A stretch of DNA of 64,000 bases, from assembly GCF_009828105.1 (NCBI RefSeq), contig NZ_WTYQ01000001.1, positions 248,001 through 312,000 of the forward strand, written 5' to 3'. Both the position numbers and the translations under genes were made by a program. Below, piece by piece: positions 17,957 to 26,617 of the stretch (position 1 is the first letter of the stretch; every line of letters begins with the position of its first letter). The notes below the pieces were generated by a model, which saw only the letters and a program-made list of their open reading frames with translations, was not told the origin of the DNA and ran no database searches. Origin of the DNA: Altericroceibacterium indicum (GTDB lineage Bacteria; Pseudomonadota; Alphaproteobacteria; Sphingomonadales; Sphingomonadaceae).

Positions 17957-18034
17957 ATGATTTCAGGCTGCAAGCCCTGCTTTCGCATCGTCCCTGCCGG
18001 GCGTGTCTCGCTGATGGCGGAGGCCGGGCGATGA
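17957..18034 (+). CDS. Possible 25-residue leader peptide coupled to the SnoaL-like gene
   Basis: A short frame starting at ATG 17,957 behind a good ribosome-binding site (GGTGGAGAGAGCTT). It encodes 25 residues beginning MISGCKPCFRIV and contains a CxxC. Its TGA overlaps the ATG of the next gene (CGATGA at 18,029-18,034), the classic arrangement for translational coupling. I do not recognise the peptide. It could simply deliver ribosomes to the downstream gene, or the upstream site could be fortuitous. Confidence 0.4.
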   Translation: MISGCKPCFRIVPAGRVSLMAEAGR

Positions 18035-18408
18035 CCGGTCCCGCCGAGTGTGCGAAGAGGCTGGTCGACGCCTACAACAGGCAGGACTTTGAGGGGCTGC
18101 GTGCGCTCATCGTCGAAGATCTGGACTTTGCCCATTTCAATCGCGGGTTCGCCCTGAACAAGCGGGACGAACTGATCGCAACCCTCGAAGCCTTTGTTTC
18201 CGACTATATGACGGAACGGCACTTCGAGCCGGCAGAGCGGATCACCGAACATGGCGACATGGTGGTGCTCGAATCCTGGTACGTCGGCACCACGAAGGTC
18301 GACCTGCCCGGCTTCGGCGCTGCGGGCGAGAGTTTCCGTCTCAAATTCTGCAGCGTCATGCGCTTCAACGACGAGGGCCTGCTCGTCGAATGGAAGGATT
18401 ACGGCTGA
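18031..18408 (+). CDS. SnoaL/NTF2-like protein
   Basis: A 125-residue protein with the size and alpha+beta pattern of the SnoaL/ketosteroid-isomerase (NTF2-like) fold. It has an N-terminal helix AKRLVDAYNRQDFEGLRALI, then DLDFAHFNRGF, and ends in paired strands SFRLKFCSVMRFN and LLVEWKDYG. Relatives are isomerases, hydrolases such as limonene-1,2-epoxide hydrolase, or binding proteins. Given the LimB-like monooxygenase directly downstream, an epoxide hydrolase or isomerase role is possible but unproven. The ATG at 18,031 has GGAGG seven bases upstream and overlaps the leader-frame stop. Confidence 0.75.
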   Translation: MTGPAECAKRLVDAYNRQDFEGLRALIVEDLDFAHFNRGFALNKRDELIATLEAFVSDYMTERHFEPAERITEHGDMVVLESWYVGTTKVDLPGFGAAGESFRLKFCSVMRFNDEGLLVEWKDYG

Positions 18409-18473
18409 CCGGTCGGTCGGCCCTGGCAAACAGAACACCGGACCAAACAACATACCGGAGTGGAGAGATCGCA

Positions 18474-19562
18474 ATGAAAGTCGGAATGTTTCAAACGCCC
18501 TTCGTCAGGCCTGAGCGGACCCCGCGGCAGGTTTTCGAGTGGGCGCTGCGGCAGGCTGTCCATGCGGACAGGATCGGTTTCAGTGAATACTGGGTCGGCG
18601 AACACGGCACGCTCAACTGGGAGGGCATTCCCAGCCCCGAACTGGTGATTGCCGCTGCCGCGCTACAGACCGAGCAGATCAAGTTCGGCCCGCTGGCGCA
18701 CCTGCTGCCCTATCACCACCCGGCAACGCTGGCCGTGCAGACCGCCTGGCTGAGCCAGATCCTCGAAGGCCGGTATATGCTCGGCGTTGCGACCGGTGCC
18801 TATCCGACCGACGCGGCGCTTCGCGGTATCACCGACATGAAGCAGAACCACGAGATGATGCTCGAAGCTATCGACATCATGGAGCGGGTATGGAAGGCGG
18901 AGCCATTCCACTTCGAAGGCAAATACTGGAACGCCGGTTTCCCCGAAAATGACGGGAAGAAACATCTGCGCGACGTTCGTCCGTGGAACAATGATATCCA
19001 GATGGCCATGACCGGGCTTTCGGCCCCGTCGCCTTCGATCGGCTTTGCCGGAAGGAACGGCTTCATCCCGGCCTCGGTCTATGCGGGCAACGAGTTCCTC
19101 AAGAGCCATTTCCAGACCTATCGCGAGGAGATGTCCAAGGGGGGCCGCCAGTCCGACCGGTCGGCTCACCGCGTGGTGCGCGATGTGATCGTCGCCGACA
19201 CCGATGCCGAGGCGCGCGACCTCGCGATCAATGGCGGCATCGGCCTCGCCTGGAACGAATACCTCAAGCCGACCTACGAGCGCTTCGGCGTGCTGGGCGG
19301 GCTGGTGAACGACCCCAATGTCGATCCGGCGGACGTGGATGCGGAATATCTGGCCGAGCATGTGTGGATCGTCGGCTCGGTCGAAACCGTGCGCCAGAAG
19401 CTCAATCACTGGGTGGATGAGCTGGGCGGACCTTTCGGTACGCTGCTGATCTACAGCCACGACTACATCGACAACCCCGAACCGTGGGAGCATTCGATGA
19501 ACCTGCTGGCGAACGAGGTTATCCCGCATGTCGGGGTCGATCAGGAAGCCGGAGCGGCTTAA
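18474..19562 (+). CDS. LLM-class flavin-dependent monooxygenase (LimB-like)
   Basis: A 362-residue bacterial luciferase-like TIM-barrel protein. Its opening MKVGMFQTPF, then IGFSEYWVGEHGT (residues about 35-48) and LLPYHHPATLAVQTAWLSQI, matches the limonene-monooxygenase/alkanal-monooxygenase branch, which uses FMNH2 and O2. It would hydroxylate, epoxidise or Baeyer-Villiger oxidise the substrate. It needs reduced flavin, and the flavin reductase at 30,609-31,139 shares the same predicted operator. The ATG at 18,474 is preceded by GGAGAG and sits 65 bases after the SnoaL-like gene. This is a strong candidate for the first oxygenation step of the locus. Confidence 0.9.
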   Translation: MKVGMFQTPFVRPERTPRQVFEWALRQAVHADRIGFSEYWVGEHGTLNWEGIPSPELVIAAAALQTEQIKFGPLAHLLPYHHPATLAVQTAWLSQILEGRYMLGVATGAYPTDAALRGITDMKQNHEMMLEAIDIMERVWKAEPFHFEGKYWNAGFPENDGKKHLRDVRPWNNDIQMAMTGLSAPSPSIGFAGRNGFIPASVYAGNEFLKSHFQTYREEMSKGGRQSDRSAHRVVRDVIVADTDAEARDLAINGGIGLAWNEYLKPTYERFGVLGGLVNDPNVDPADVDAEYLAEHVWIVGSVETVRQKLNHWVDELGGPFGTLLIYSHDYIDNPEPWEHSMNLLANEVIPHVGVDQEAGAA

Positions 19563-19565
19563 GTC

Positions 19566-20312
19566 ATGGGTCGGCTGGCAGGAAAGATCGCGGTCATCAC
19601 CGGTGCCGGGCAGGGCATGGGCGAAGCTCATGCGCGCATGTTCGTGGCGGAGGGCGCAAAGGTGGTGCTCACCGACATCAATGGCGATGCCATCGATGCC
19701 ATCGCACAGGACCTTGGCGCAGATGCCGTCGCGATCCGGCACGATGTCGGAGATCCTGCTGGCTGGGACGCGGTGATGAAGCTCGCCAGCGAGACGTTTG
19801 GTGTCGTCAACGTCCTCGTCAACAACGCCGGGATCATCGGCCCGGTCAAAGGGATACTCGATTTCACGGCCGAAGAGTTCACCGAGGTGTTCAGGGTCAA
19901 CGAGCTTGGCACCTTTCTGGGCATGAAGGCCGTGCTGCCCGGCATGATCGATGCGGGCGGCGGCTCGATCGTCAACATCTCGTCGATTGCCGGAATGATC
20001 GGCACACGGGCATCATCGAATGCGGCCTATTGTTCGACCAAGTTCGCCGTGCGCGGGATGAGCAAGCTCATCGCGGCGCAGTGGGGCCATGCCGGCATCC
20101 GGGTGAACTCGGTCCATCCGGGCTACATCCTCACCCCGATGATGATCGCCGCAACCGACGAGGAAGGCGGCGGGGCGAAGGAGGCAATTCCGCTGGGGCG
20201 TCTGGCCAGACCGGACGAGGTATCGCGCCTCGTCCTGTTCCTGGCCTCGGATGACGCAAGTTTCGTGAGTGGAGCCGAACACGTCATCGATGGAGCGATG
20301 ATCGCAGGCTGA
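19566..20312 (+). CDS. SDR family oxidoreductase
   Basis: A 248-residue SDR with TGAGQGMG near residue 12, NNAG near 88, NISSIAG serine segment and a YCSTK catalytic motif near residue 156. It is very similar to the SDR at 16,089, suggesting duplication within the locus, and begins 4 bases after the monooxygenase stop. It probably oxidises an alcohol made from the monooxygenase product. The C-terminal segment VSGAEHVIDGAM is typical of NAD-dependent members. Confidence 0.9.
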   Translation: MGRLAGKIAVITGAGQGMGEAHARMFVAEGAKVVLTDINGDAIDAIAQDLGADAVAIRHDVGDPAGWDAVMKLASETFGVVNVLVNNAGIIGPVKGILDFTAEEFTEVFRVNELGTFLGMKAVLPGMIDAGGGSIVNISSIAGMIGTRASSNAAYCSTKFAVRGMSKLIAAQWGHAGIRVNSVHPGYILTPMMIAATDEEGGGAKEAIPLGRLARPDEVSRLVLFLASDDASFVSGAEHVIDGAMIAG

Positions 20313-20363
20313 AGACAGTTACAACGAGCCCCGCTTAGAAAAGGGGACATTGGGAGAAGTGCA

Positions 20364-22880
20364 ATGGGAGATTCGAAGTATCTCTGGACGGCATGCGCCG
20401 GAATGGCCGTTCTGGCCATTCCGGCGCATGCGCAGGACAATTCCGGTTCCGATCGTGAAGATGCGCAGCAGCGCAGCTCCGCTCCCGGTACGATCATCGT
20501 TACCGCCAACAAGCGGGAGCAGGCAGCCAACGACGTCGGCCTGACAATCCAGGCCGCCAGCGCCGAGACGCTTGCCGATCGCGGCATCTCCGGCCCCGAC
20601 GATCTCGCCAAGCTCGTTCCGGGGTTCACCTTCACCCAGTCGCTCTATTCGACCCCGGTCTACACCTTGCGCGGCATCGGCCTCTATGATGCGACGTTCG
20701 GCGCGGCCCCCTCGGTCTCGATCTACAGCGATGAAATTCCGCGCAACGTTCCGACCATGTCCGACGGTCTCGATCTCGATATCGAGCGGCTTGAAGTCCT
20801 GAAGGGGCCGCAAGGCACGCTGTTCGGCCAAAGTTCGACCGGCGGCGCGATCAACTATGTGGTCGGCAAGCCGACCAACACCTTCGAAGCCGGAGCCTCA
20901 GCCTCCTACGAGCGGTTCGACCGGTTCGAGCTGGAAGGTTTTGTCAGCGGTCCGCTGTCCGATACGCTGAAGGGGCGTCTGGCCGTCAAGGGCGTGACGG
21001 GCGGCGCATGGCAGCGCAGCCTTTCGCGGCCCAACGACGAGAACGGGACCGAGCGCAAGCTCGCAGGTCGCCTGACGCTCGACTTCGAGCCAACCCCCGC
21101 CGTCCGCCTTCGCTTCATGGCGACAGGCGCGCTGGACAAGTCCGATCCGCTCGCTCCGCAATATGCGGGCACGATCTTCAATATCTACGGCTCGCAGGCT
21201 GAGCTGGATGCGTCCGGCAACCCCTATGGCTATGTCGATGCCACGCGCTATCAGCAGCTGACCGACCCGACGAGCCCCGGCTACGACGCGTCTTTCCTCG
21301 GGCGTCGTGCAGTATTAGAAGGGCGCTTGGCGAGCAGCGACCCTGAGGTCGCTGCCGGAGCCAATGCGGCACTGGGCACGCCGATCAGCGACAATGCGCG
21401 CGACGGGGAATGGACTCCGGGCCTGCTGAGCAAATCGGACAACAACTATTACCAGCTCGCGCTGCGCGGCGATTTCGATGTGTCCGACACGATCACCCTG
21501 ACCTCGATCACCGCGCTGGCTGAGAAAAACCTCGCCTACAATCAGGATCTCGATGGAACCACCGCACGGGTGGTCGACGTTCCGCTCGATGGCTATGTCA
21601 AGACGTTCAACCAGGAGCTGCGCGTTGCCGGCAATAGCGATCTGGTGAACTGGATCGTCGGCGCGAGCTACGACAACATCGAAACCGAGCAGAACAATTT
21701 CTTCTACCTCGGCGCCTATTCGGGCAACGCGGATCTCATCTCGATCACCCTCAACAACTTCAGCTCCAAGCAGAAGTCGTACAGCGCCTTCGGCAATGTG
21801 GAATGGGAGGTGTTGCCTGACCTCAGGTTGCAGGGCGGCATTCGCTACACCAAGAATGAACTAAGCGCGTCCTATTGCTACAACGACCCCGCGATCGACA
21901 CGGGGCAGGGGGCGGCGACGCTGTTCGGTTCCGCGCTCAACAGCGTGCCGATCACCATCAACCCGGGCGAGTGTTTCCCGACCTCGGGCGATATCCTGCT
22001 GGGCACGGCTGCCTCGACCATCGATCCGGTTCTGACCAGCTTCGATGAGGACAACGTCTCGTTCCGCCTTGGCGCCAATTACCAGTTCTCGGGCGGCACG
22101 CTGATCTATGCGACCGTCAGCCAAGGCTACAAGGCGGGCATCTATTCCGCGATCGGTGCATCGCGGACCAACCAGTACACGCCTGCAAAACAGGAAAAGG
22201 TGGTCGCCTATGAAGCCGGCTTCAAGGCACCGCTCGGTCAGGGCCGTTACCAACTGAATGCCGCCGGCTTCTATTACGACTATTCCGACAAGCAGGTGCG
22301 CGGCCGTGTGCAGGATACCGTGTTCGGCCTGCTCGAAAAGCTGCTCAATGTCCCCAGTTCCTATATCTGGGGGCTCGAAGGCGAGTTCACCGGGGAGCCG
22401 GTGGACGGGCTGAACTTCTCGACCAGCGCGACCTACCTGCAGAGCAAGGTCACCGGCAACTATTCGCAGACGCCTGATGGTCTGGCCGTCTACAATGCGG
22501 CGGGGTTCACCGGCGACTTCAGCGGCTCGAAGCTTCCCTACACGCCTGAGTTCAGCGCCAATGTCGATATTCAGTACCGGGCCAGCCTGGGCGGTGACAT
22601 CGATGGCTTCATCGGCGGTACGGTGGTCTACACCGGCAAGCAGAACGCGACGTTCGAGACCAGCGTACTGCAGGCCGACGACTTCGTGATCGACGACTAC
22701 ACCACGCTCGACCTGCGTGCGGGCATCGCCAGCCAGAACGATCGTTGGCGCGTGTCGGTCTTCGGGCGCAATGTTACCGATGAATCGTACGTCACCGCGG
22801 TCTCGACCTTCCTCGATACCCTGATCCGGTATCGCGGTCGGCCCGCGACCTACGGTATCTCGTTCGACTTCAAGTACTAA
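20364..22880 (+). CDS. TonB-dependent outer-membrane receptor
   Basis: An 838-residue receptor with a signal peptide (cleavage probably after PAHA, residue 24). The plug domain spans roughly residues 45-165 (GTIIVTANKREQ, RLEVLKGPQGTLFGQSSTGGAINY). A 22-stranded barrel ends in the C-terminal aromatic motif SFDFKY. There is no STN signalling domain. Such receptors are abundant in sphingomonads and import bulky or poorly diffusing growth substrates. It lies 51 bases after the SDR in the same direction and is followed by the biotin carboxylase genes, so it likely imports the substrate of this pathway. Confidence 0.93.
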   Translation: MGDSKYLWTACAGMAVLAIPAHAQDNSGSDREDAQQRSSAPGTIIVTANKREQAANDVGLTIQAASAETLADRGISGPDDLAKLVPGFTFTQSLYSTPVYTLRGIGLYDATFGAAPSVSIYSDEIPRNVPTMSDGLDLDIERLEVLKGPQGTLFGQSSTGGAINYVVGKPTNTFEAGASASYERFDRFELEGFVSGPLSDTLKGRLAVKGVTGGAWQRSLSRPNDENGTERKLAGRLTLDFEPTPAVRLRFMATGALDKSDPLAPQYAGTIFNIYGSQAELDASGNPYGYVDATRYQQLTDPTSPGYDASFLGRRAVLEGRLASSDPEVAAGANAALGTPISDNARDGEWTPGLLSKSDNNYYQLALRGDFDVSDTITLTSITALAEKNLAYNQDLDGTTARVVDVPLDGYVKTFNQELRVAGNSDLVNWIVGASYDNIETEQNNFFYLGAYSGNADLISITLNNFSSKQKSYSAFGNVEWEVLPDLRLQGGIRYTKNELSASYCYNDPAIDTGQGAATLFGSALNSVPITINPGECFPTSGDILLGTAASTIDPVLTSFDEDNVSFRLGANYQFSGGTLIYATVSQGYKAGIYSAIGASRTNQYTPAKQEKVVAYEAGFKAPLGQGRYQLNAAGFYYDYSDKQVRGRVQDTVFGLLEKLLNVPSSYIWGLEGEFTGEPVDGLNFSTSATYLQSKVTGNYSQTPDGLAVYNAAGFTGDFSGSKLPYTPEFSANVDIQYRASLGGDIDGFIGGTVVYTGKQNATFETSVLQADDFVIDDYTTLDLRAGIASQNDRWRVSVFGRNVTDESYVTAVSTFLDTLIRYRGRPATYGISFDFKY

Positions 22881-22930
22881 GTGTCCCCAGAGGCGGTCGG
22901 TTCGGCCGGCCGCCCGCATCTTGAGGAAAC

Positions 22931-23416
22931 ATGGCGGATTCAGCTCTTCCCGAAAACCTGCGCTACCTGATCGAGGAGTTCAATCGCTCCGGCCTGCGCG
23001 AGTTGCACATACGCAGAGGAGATTTCGAACTCCTCCTGTCCCATACCGATCACGCGCCGTCAGCGCCCGCCGCAAGCAGGCGACCTGCATCGCCATCGCC
23101 GCAGCAGGCGCCGCAGGCTCAGGCACCTGCCGCCCCGCCACCGGCGGAGCAGATTGCCGATGGCCTGCCCGAGGGAACCGTCGCCGTTGTCGCGCCGAAC
23201 CTGGGCACCTTCTACCGCTCGCCGAAGCCCGGAGCCGCGCCCTATGTGGAAGTGGGCCAGCGGGTCGAACAGGGGGCAGAGCTGTGTCTGATCGAGGTGA
23301 TGAAGCTGTTTACTACGGTACGCAGCGAAGTCAGCGGCACGGTTGAGGCGGTGCTAGTGGAAGACACCGCCATGGTTGAGGCCGGGCAGGCGTTGTTCGC
23401 GGTGCGAGCGGACTGA
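22931..23416 (+). CDS. Biotin carboxyl carrier protein (second copy)
   Basis: A 161-residue BCCP with an N-terminal helix (NLRYLIEEFNRSGLRELHIR), a Pro/Ala linker (about residues 43-75) and a biotinyl domain with VAPNLGTFYRSPKPGA. The modified Lys is in LIEVMKLFTTV near residue 125. It is closely related to the copy at 12,856. Its last base overlaps the biotin carboxylase start, so this copy is the natural partner of that subunit. The two copies may serve the same carboxyltransferase or reflect duplication during cluster assembly. Confidence 0.92.
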   Translation: MADSALPENLRYLIEEFNRSGLRELHIRRGDFELLLSHTDHAPSAPAASRRPASPSPQQAPQAQAPAAPPPAEQIADGLPEGTVAVVAPNLGTFYRSPKPGAAPYVEVGQRVEQGAELCLIEVMKLFTTVRSEVSGTVEAVLVEDTAMVEAGQALFAVRAD

Positions 23417-24783
23417 TGGCTATCAAACGTCTGTTCGTCGCCAATCGAGGCGAGATCGCCCTGCGGGTCGTGAAGGCTGCGCAGGCCCTGAATATCGAAA
23501 CCGTTGTCGCGGTATCCGACGCGGACTGGGAAAGCGCGGCAGCGAAGATGGCGGACCGGGCCGTGGTGCTTGGGCCCGCCTCCGCCGCCAAAAGCTATCT
23601 CGATCCGCGCCTTGTCGTTCACGCGGCGCGCGAGAGCGGCTGCGATGGCCTGCATCCCGGTTACGGCTTCCTGTCGGAGCGGGCGATCCTGCCCCGCCTG
23701 TGCGAAGACCATGGCATTGCCTTCGTTGGCCCACGGCCCGATGTGATCGAGGCTCTGGGCGACAAGTTGCAGGCAAGAGCCATGGCATCGGCGGCAGGGG
23801 TGCCGCTTGTTCCGGGCAGCGAGAATATCGCCAGCGGCGCCGATGCGCGCCGTGAGGGCGACCGTATCGGCTATCCGGTCCTGCTGAAGGCGGCGGCGGG
23901 CGGCGGCGGTCGCGGCATGGTCATTGCCAACAATGGCGACGAGGCGGAGGCCGGTTTCCAGCGCGCTTCCGCCGAAGCCGAAGCTGCCTTCGGGGATGGC
24001 ACCATGTTCATGGAGCGCTTCGTGCCCGAAGCGCGCCACGTCGAAGTCCAACTCATGGGCGACGGGCAGGGCAAGGTGCTCCATTTCGGCGAGCGCGATT
24101 GTTCGGTGCAGCGGCGCTATCAGAAGCTGATCGAGGAAGCCCCCTGCGCGGCCATGTCCGACGAGTTGCGCGCGAAGCTGCACAAGTCCGCCATCGATCT
24201 TGCTGCCAGCGTCAACTATCGCAACGCAGGCACCGCCGAGTTCCTGTTCGACGTGCAGCGGCAGGAATTCTACTTCATCGAGGTGAATGCGCGCATTCAG
24301 GTCGAGCATCCGGTGAGCGAGATGATCTCCTCGTTCGATCTCGTGCAGGAGCAGATCCGCATCGCGGGCGGTGCGGGCCTGTCGGTCGGGCAGGATGACG
24401 TTGTGCTGTCCGGCCATGCGATCGAATGCCGCATCAATGCCGAGGACGCCGCGCGTGATTTCGCGCCGTCACCGGGCCGCATCACGCGGTGGGATGCCCC
24501 GACAGGCGAGGGGATCAGGCTCGACAGCCACATGGCCGAAGGCGCGATGATCCCGCCATTCTACGACAGTATGGTCGGCAAGCTGATCGCCCATGGCAAG
24601 GACCGGGCCGAGGCCATCGACCGGCTGGTCGGCGCGATTGACGACTTCGTGATCGAGGGGGTGCCGACGACGCTGGGGCTCCAGCGCGCGATCGCCACGC
24701 ATCCGGATTTTGTCGCCAACACCATTCACACCCGCTGGCTCGAACAGGTGGTTCTGCCGCAATTCGGAAAGGATGCGGCATGA
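23416..24783 (+). CDS. Biotin carboxylase subunit
   Basis: A 455-residue ATP-grasp biotin carboxylase: FVANRGEIALRVVKA at the N-terminus, LHPGYGFLSE near residue 76, the glycine-rich loop AAAGGGGRGM near 160, the HVEVQ segment near 210 and FIEVNARIQVEHPVSEM near 287. It carboxylates biotin with bicarbonate and ATP. It lacks fused carrier or transferase domains, so it must act with the separate BCCPs (12,856; 22,931). No crotonase-type carboxyltransferase occurs in the locus. The only transferase is the HMGL-like one at 13,393, which points to a ketone or 2-oxo acid acceptor. Confidence 0.94.
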   Translation: MAIKRLFVANRGEIALRVVKAAQALNIETVVAVSDADWESAAAKMADRAVVLGPASAAKSYLDPRLVVHAARESGCDGLHPGYGFLSERAILPRLCEDHGIAFVGPRPDVIEALGDKLQARAMASAAGVPLVPGSENIASGADARREGDRIGYPVLLKAAAGGGGRGMVIANNGDEAEAGFQRASAEAEAAFGDGTMFMERFVPEARHVEVQLMGDGQGKVLHFGERDCSVQRRYQKLIEEAPCAAMSDELRAKLHKSAIDLAASVNYRNAGTAEFLFDVQRQEFYFIEVNARIQVEHPVSEMISSFDLVQEQIRIAGGAGLSVGQDDVVLSGHAIECRINAEDAARDFAPSPGRITRWDAPTGEGIRLDSHMAEGAMIPPFYDSMVGKLIAHGKDRAEAIDRLVGAIDDFVIEGVPTTLGLQRAIATHPDFVANTIHTRWLEQVVLPQFGKDAA

Positions 24784-25202
24784 CCGGCAAGAGCGACCCC
24801 GCCGCCGCAGCGATCGACAACGCGCGCGCGTTCATGGATGCCATGCTGCAAAGCGACTGGCTGGAACTGCACGTTGCGACCGACGATTTCGAGCTGTTCA
24901 TTGCCCGCGAGGGTGGTGGGCCCAACCCGATGTTCGCTGGTGCAGAGCTGGACGAAGTGCCGGCACCTGCCGCAGCGGCCAAGGCGAGCGCCATCACGGC
25001 TCCGCATGTCGCGACGCTCGTCTGGGCGGCGCAGCCCGGCACGAATGTTGCCGCCGGGGAGGCCTTGGCCCGGATTTCGGTTCTCGATGAGGAAACGGAC
25101 ATTACGGCGGCTCGCGGTGGGCGCGTTGTCGCGGTGGATGCCGCACCGGGCGAGCTTGTCGAGTTCGGCATGACGATCCTTCAGATAGTGGAAGCAGCAT
25201 GA
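24780..25202 (+). CDS. BCCP-like biotinyl/lipoyl domain protein lacking the biotin lysine
   Basis: A 140-residue protein with the BCCP layout: an N-terminal helix and strand (residues 13-43), a short linker and a C-terminal biotinyl-type beta domain (about 72-138). The position normally reading EVMKLF is ISVLDEETDI here (residues 99-108), so there is no acceptor lysine and it should not be biotinylated. ATGA overlaps the biotin carboxylase stop and the next gene overlaps its own stop. It may scaffold the carboxylase complex, bind another cofactor, or be a decaying copy. Confidence 0.78.
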   Translation: MTGKSDPAAAAIDNARAFMDAMLQSDWLELHVATDDFELFIAREGGGPNPMFAGAELDEVPAPAAAAKASAITAPHVATLVWAAQPGTNVAAGEALARISVLDEETDITAARGGRVVAVDAAPGELVEFGMTILQIVEAA

Positions 25203-26617
25203 CAGCACAGATAGCCACACGCATTGGCGTCTGCGGCGCGGGAGCGATGGGATCGGGCATTGCCGAGATCGCCGCGCAGCGCGGCGCCGATGTGAAGGTG
25301 TTCGACGTTAGCGCAGAAGCGCTCAAGGGCAGCGAGGCGCGGATCGGCAAGTCGATCGCGCGGCTGGTCGAGAAGGGCAAGCTGACCGGAGCGCAGGGTG
25401 ACGAGGCGCTTGGGCGTCTGCAATGGGTCTCCGATCTGGCCGACATGGCGGATCGTGAGCTTGTGATCGAGGCCGTGATTGAGGACGCCGAGATCAAGGC
25501 AAGCCTGTTTGCCGGGCTCGAAGAGGTGCTCGACGATAGGGCGATCATTGCCAGCAACACCTCGTCGCTGCCGATTGGCCGACTGGCGCGCACCTTGCGG
25601 AATTCGGGCCGGTTTTGTGGCATGCATTTTTTCAATCCGGCCACCGTCATGAAGCTGGTCGAGGTCATCTCTGGCCCGGCGACCGATCCGGCAGTCGCCA
25701 ACAGGGTGGCCGCGACAGCGACGGGCTGGGGCAAGGTTGCCATTCCGGTCGCCGACGTGCCGGGCTTCATCGTCAACCGCGTGGCGCGCCCGTTTTATGG
25801 CGAGGCGTTCACCGCGCTCAATGAGGGGGCCGCGCAGCCGCACGAGATCGACGCCCTGTTCCGCGCGAACGGCTTTCGCATGGGGCCGCTCGAACTGACG
25901 GACCTGATCGGGCAGGATGTGAATTTCTCGGTCGCCCGCTCGGTTTACGATTCCTATTTCGGCCAGACGCGCTTCGTCCCCCAGCTGCGGCAGGCCGCAC
26001 TGGTCGACGCAGGGTGGCTGGGGCGCAAGAGCGGACGGGGCGTCTACAGCTACGACGACGGGCAGGGCACCAGCGATGAGATCGCCAGGCTGACCGAGGC
26101 AAGCGATGCCGACCGTGATCTTGCCAAAAGGGTGCTTGGCCTGAAGGCCGGAACCTTACTTGAAAGTGATGGCGTCCTCATCGGCCTGACACGCGGCAGG
26201 ACCGCCGCAGGCGAGGCAAGGGCGGTGGGCAAGCCGGTCGTGCTGTTCGACCTGATCGCCCCCGATGGCGACGGTCCGATTGGCTACAGCGTATCCGACG
26301 AGCGCGCGGTGCAGATGGCGCAGGCGGTTGCGGCGGGCCTTGGGCGGGCGGCGGTGCGTCTGGCCGATCGGCCCGGACTGATCGTGTGCCGCACGTTGGC
26401 CCAGATTGCCAATGCCGCCGCCGATGCGGCGTTCGAGCAGGTCGCTGACGAACAGGGCATCGATTCCGCGCTGCGCTTCGGGGCGAACTACCCGTTCGGC
26501 CCGTTCTCCTTCGCCGACCGGATCGGGCGCGACACCCTTGTTTCCATCCTCCAGAACATCGCCGCCGCAACGGGGCAGCCGATGTATAGTCCGTCACAAT
26601 ATTGGAGCGCGCCGTGA
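25199..26617 (+). CDS. 3-Hydroxyacyl-CoA dehydrogenase, PaaH-like two-domain form
   Basis: A 472-residue NAD-dependent dehydrogenase. It has a Rossmann motif GAGAMGSGIAEIAAQRGADV (residues 12-31), NTSSLP near residue 119, catalytic HFFNPATVMKLVEV near residue 142 and EV(I/V)SGPATD. Two consecutive C-terminal 3HCDH domains follow (about 185-285 and 380-470), the architecture of PaaH/PaaC. It oxidises the hydroxyacyl-CoA made by the enoyl-CoA hydratases of the locus. It overlaps its neighbours on both sides by 4 and 4 bases. Confidence 0.92.
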   Translation: MTAQIATRIGVCGAGAMGSGIAEIAAQRGADVKVFDVSAEALKGSEARIGKSIARLVEKGKLTGAQGDEALGRLQWVSDLADMADRELVIEAVIEDAEIKASLFAGLEEVLDDRAIIASNTSSLPIGRLARTLRNSGRFCGMHFFNPATVMKLVEVISGPATDPAVANRVAATATGWGKVAIPVADVPGFIVNRVARPFYGEAFTALNEGAAQPHEIDALFRANGFRMGPLELTDLIGQDVNFSVARSVYDSYFGQTRFVPQLRQAALVDAGWLGRKSGRGVYSYDDGQGTSDEIARLTEASDADRDLAKRVLGLKAGTLLESDGVLIGLTRGRTAAGEARAVGKPVVLFDLIAPDGDGPIGYSVSDERAVQMAQAVAAGLGRAAVRLADRPGLIVCRTLAQIANAAADAAFEQVADEQGIDSALRFGANYPFGPFSFADRIGRDTLVSILQNIAAATGQPMYSPSQYWSAP

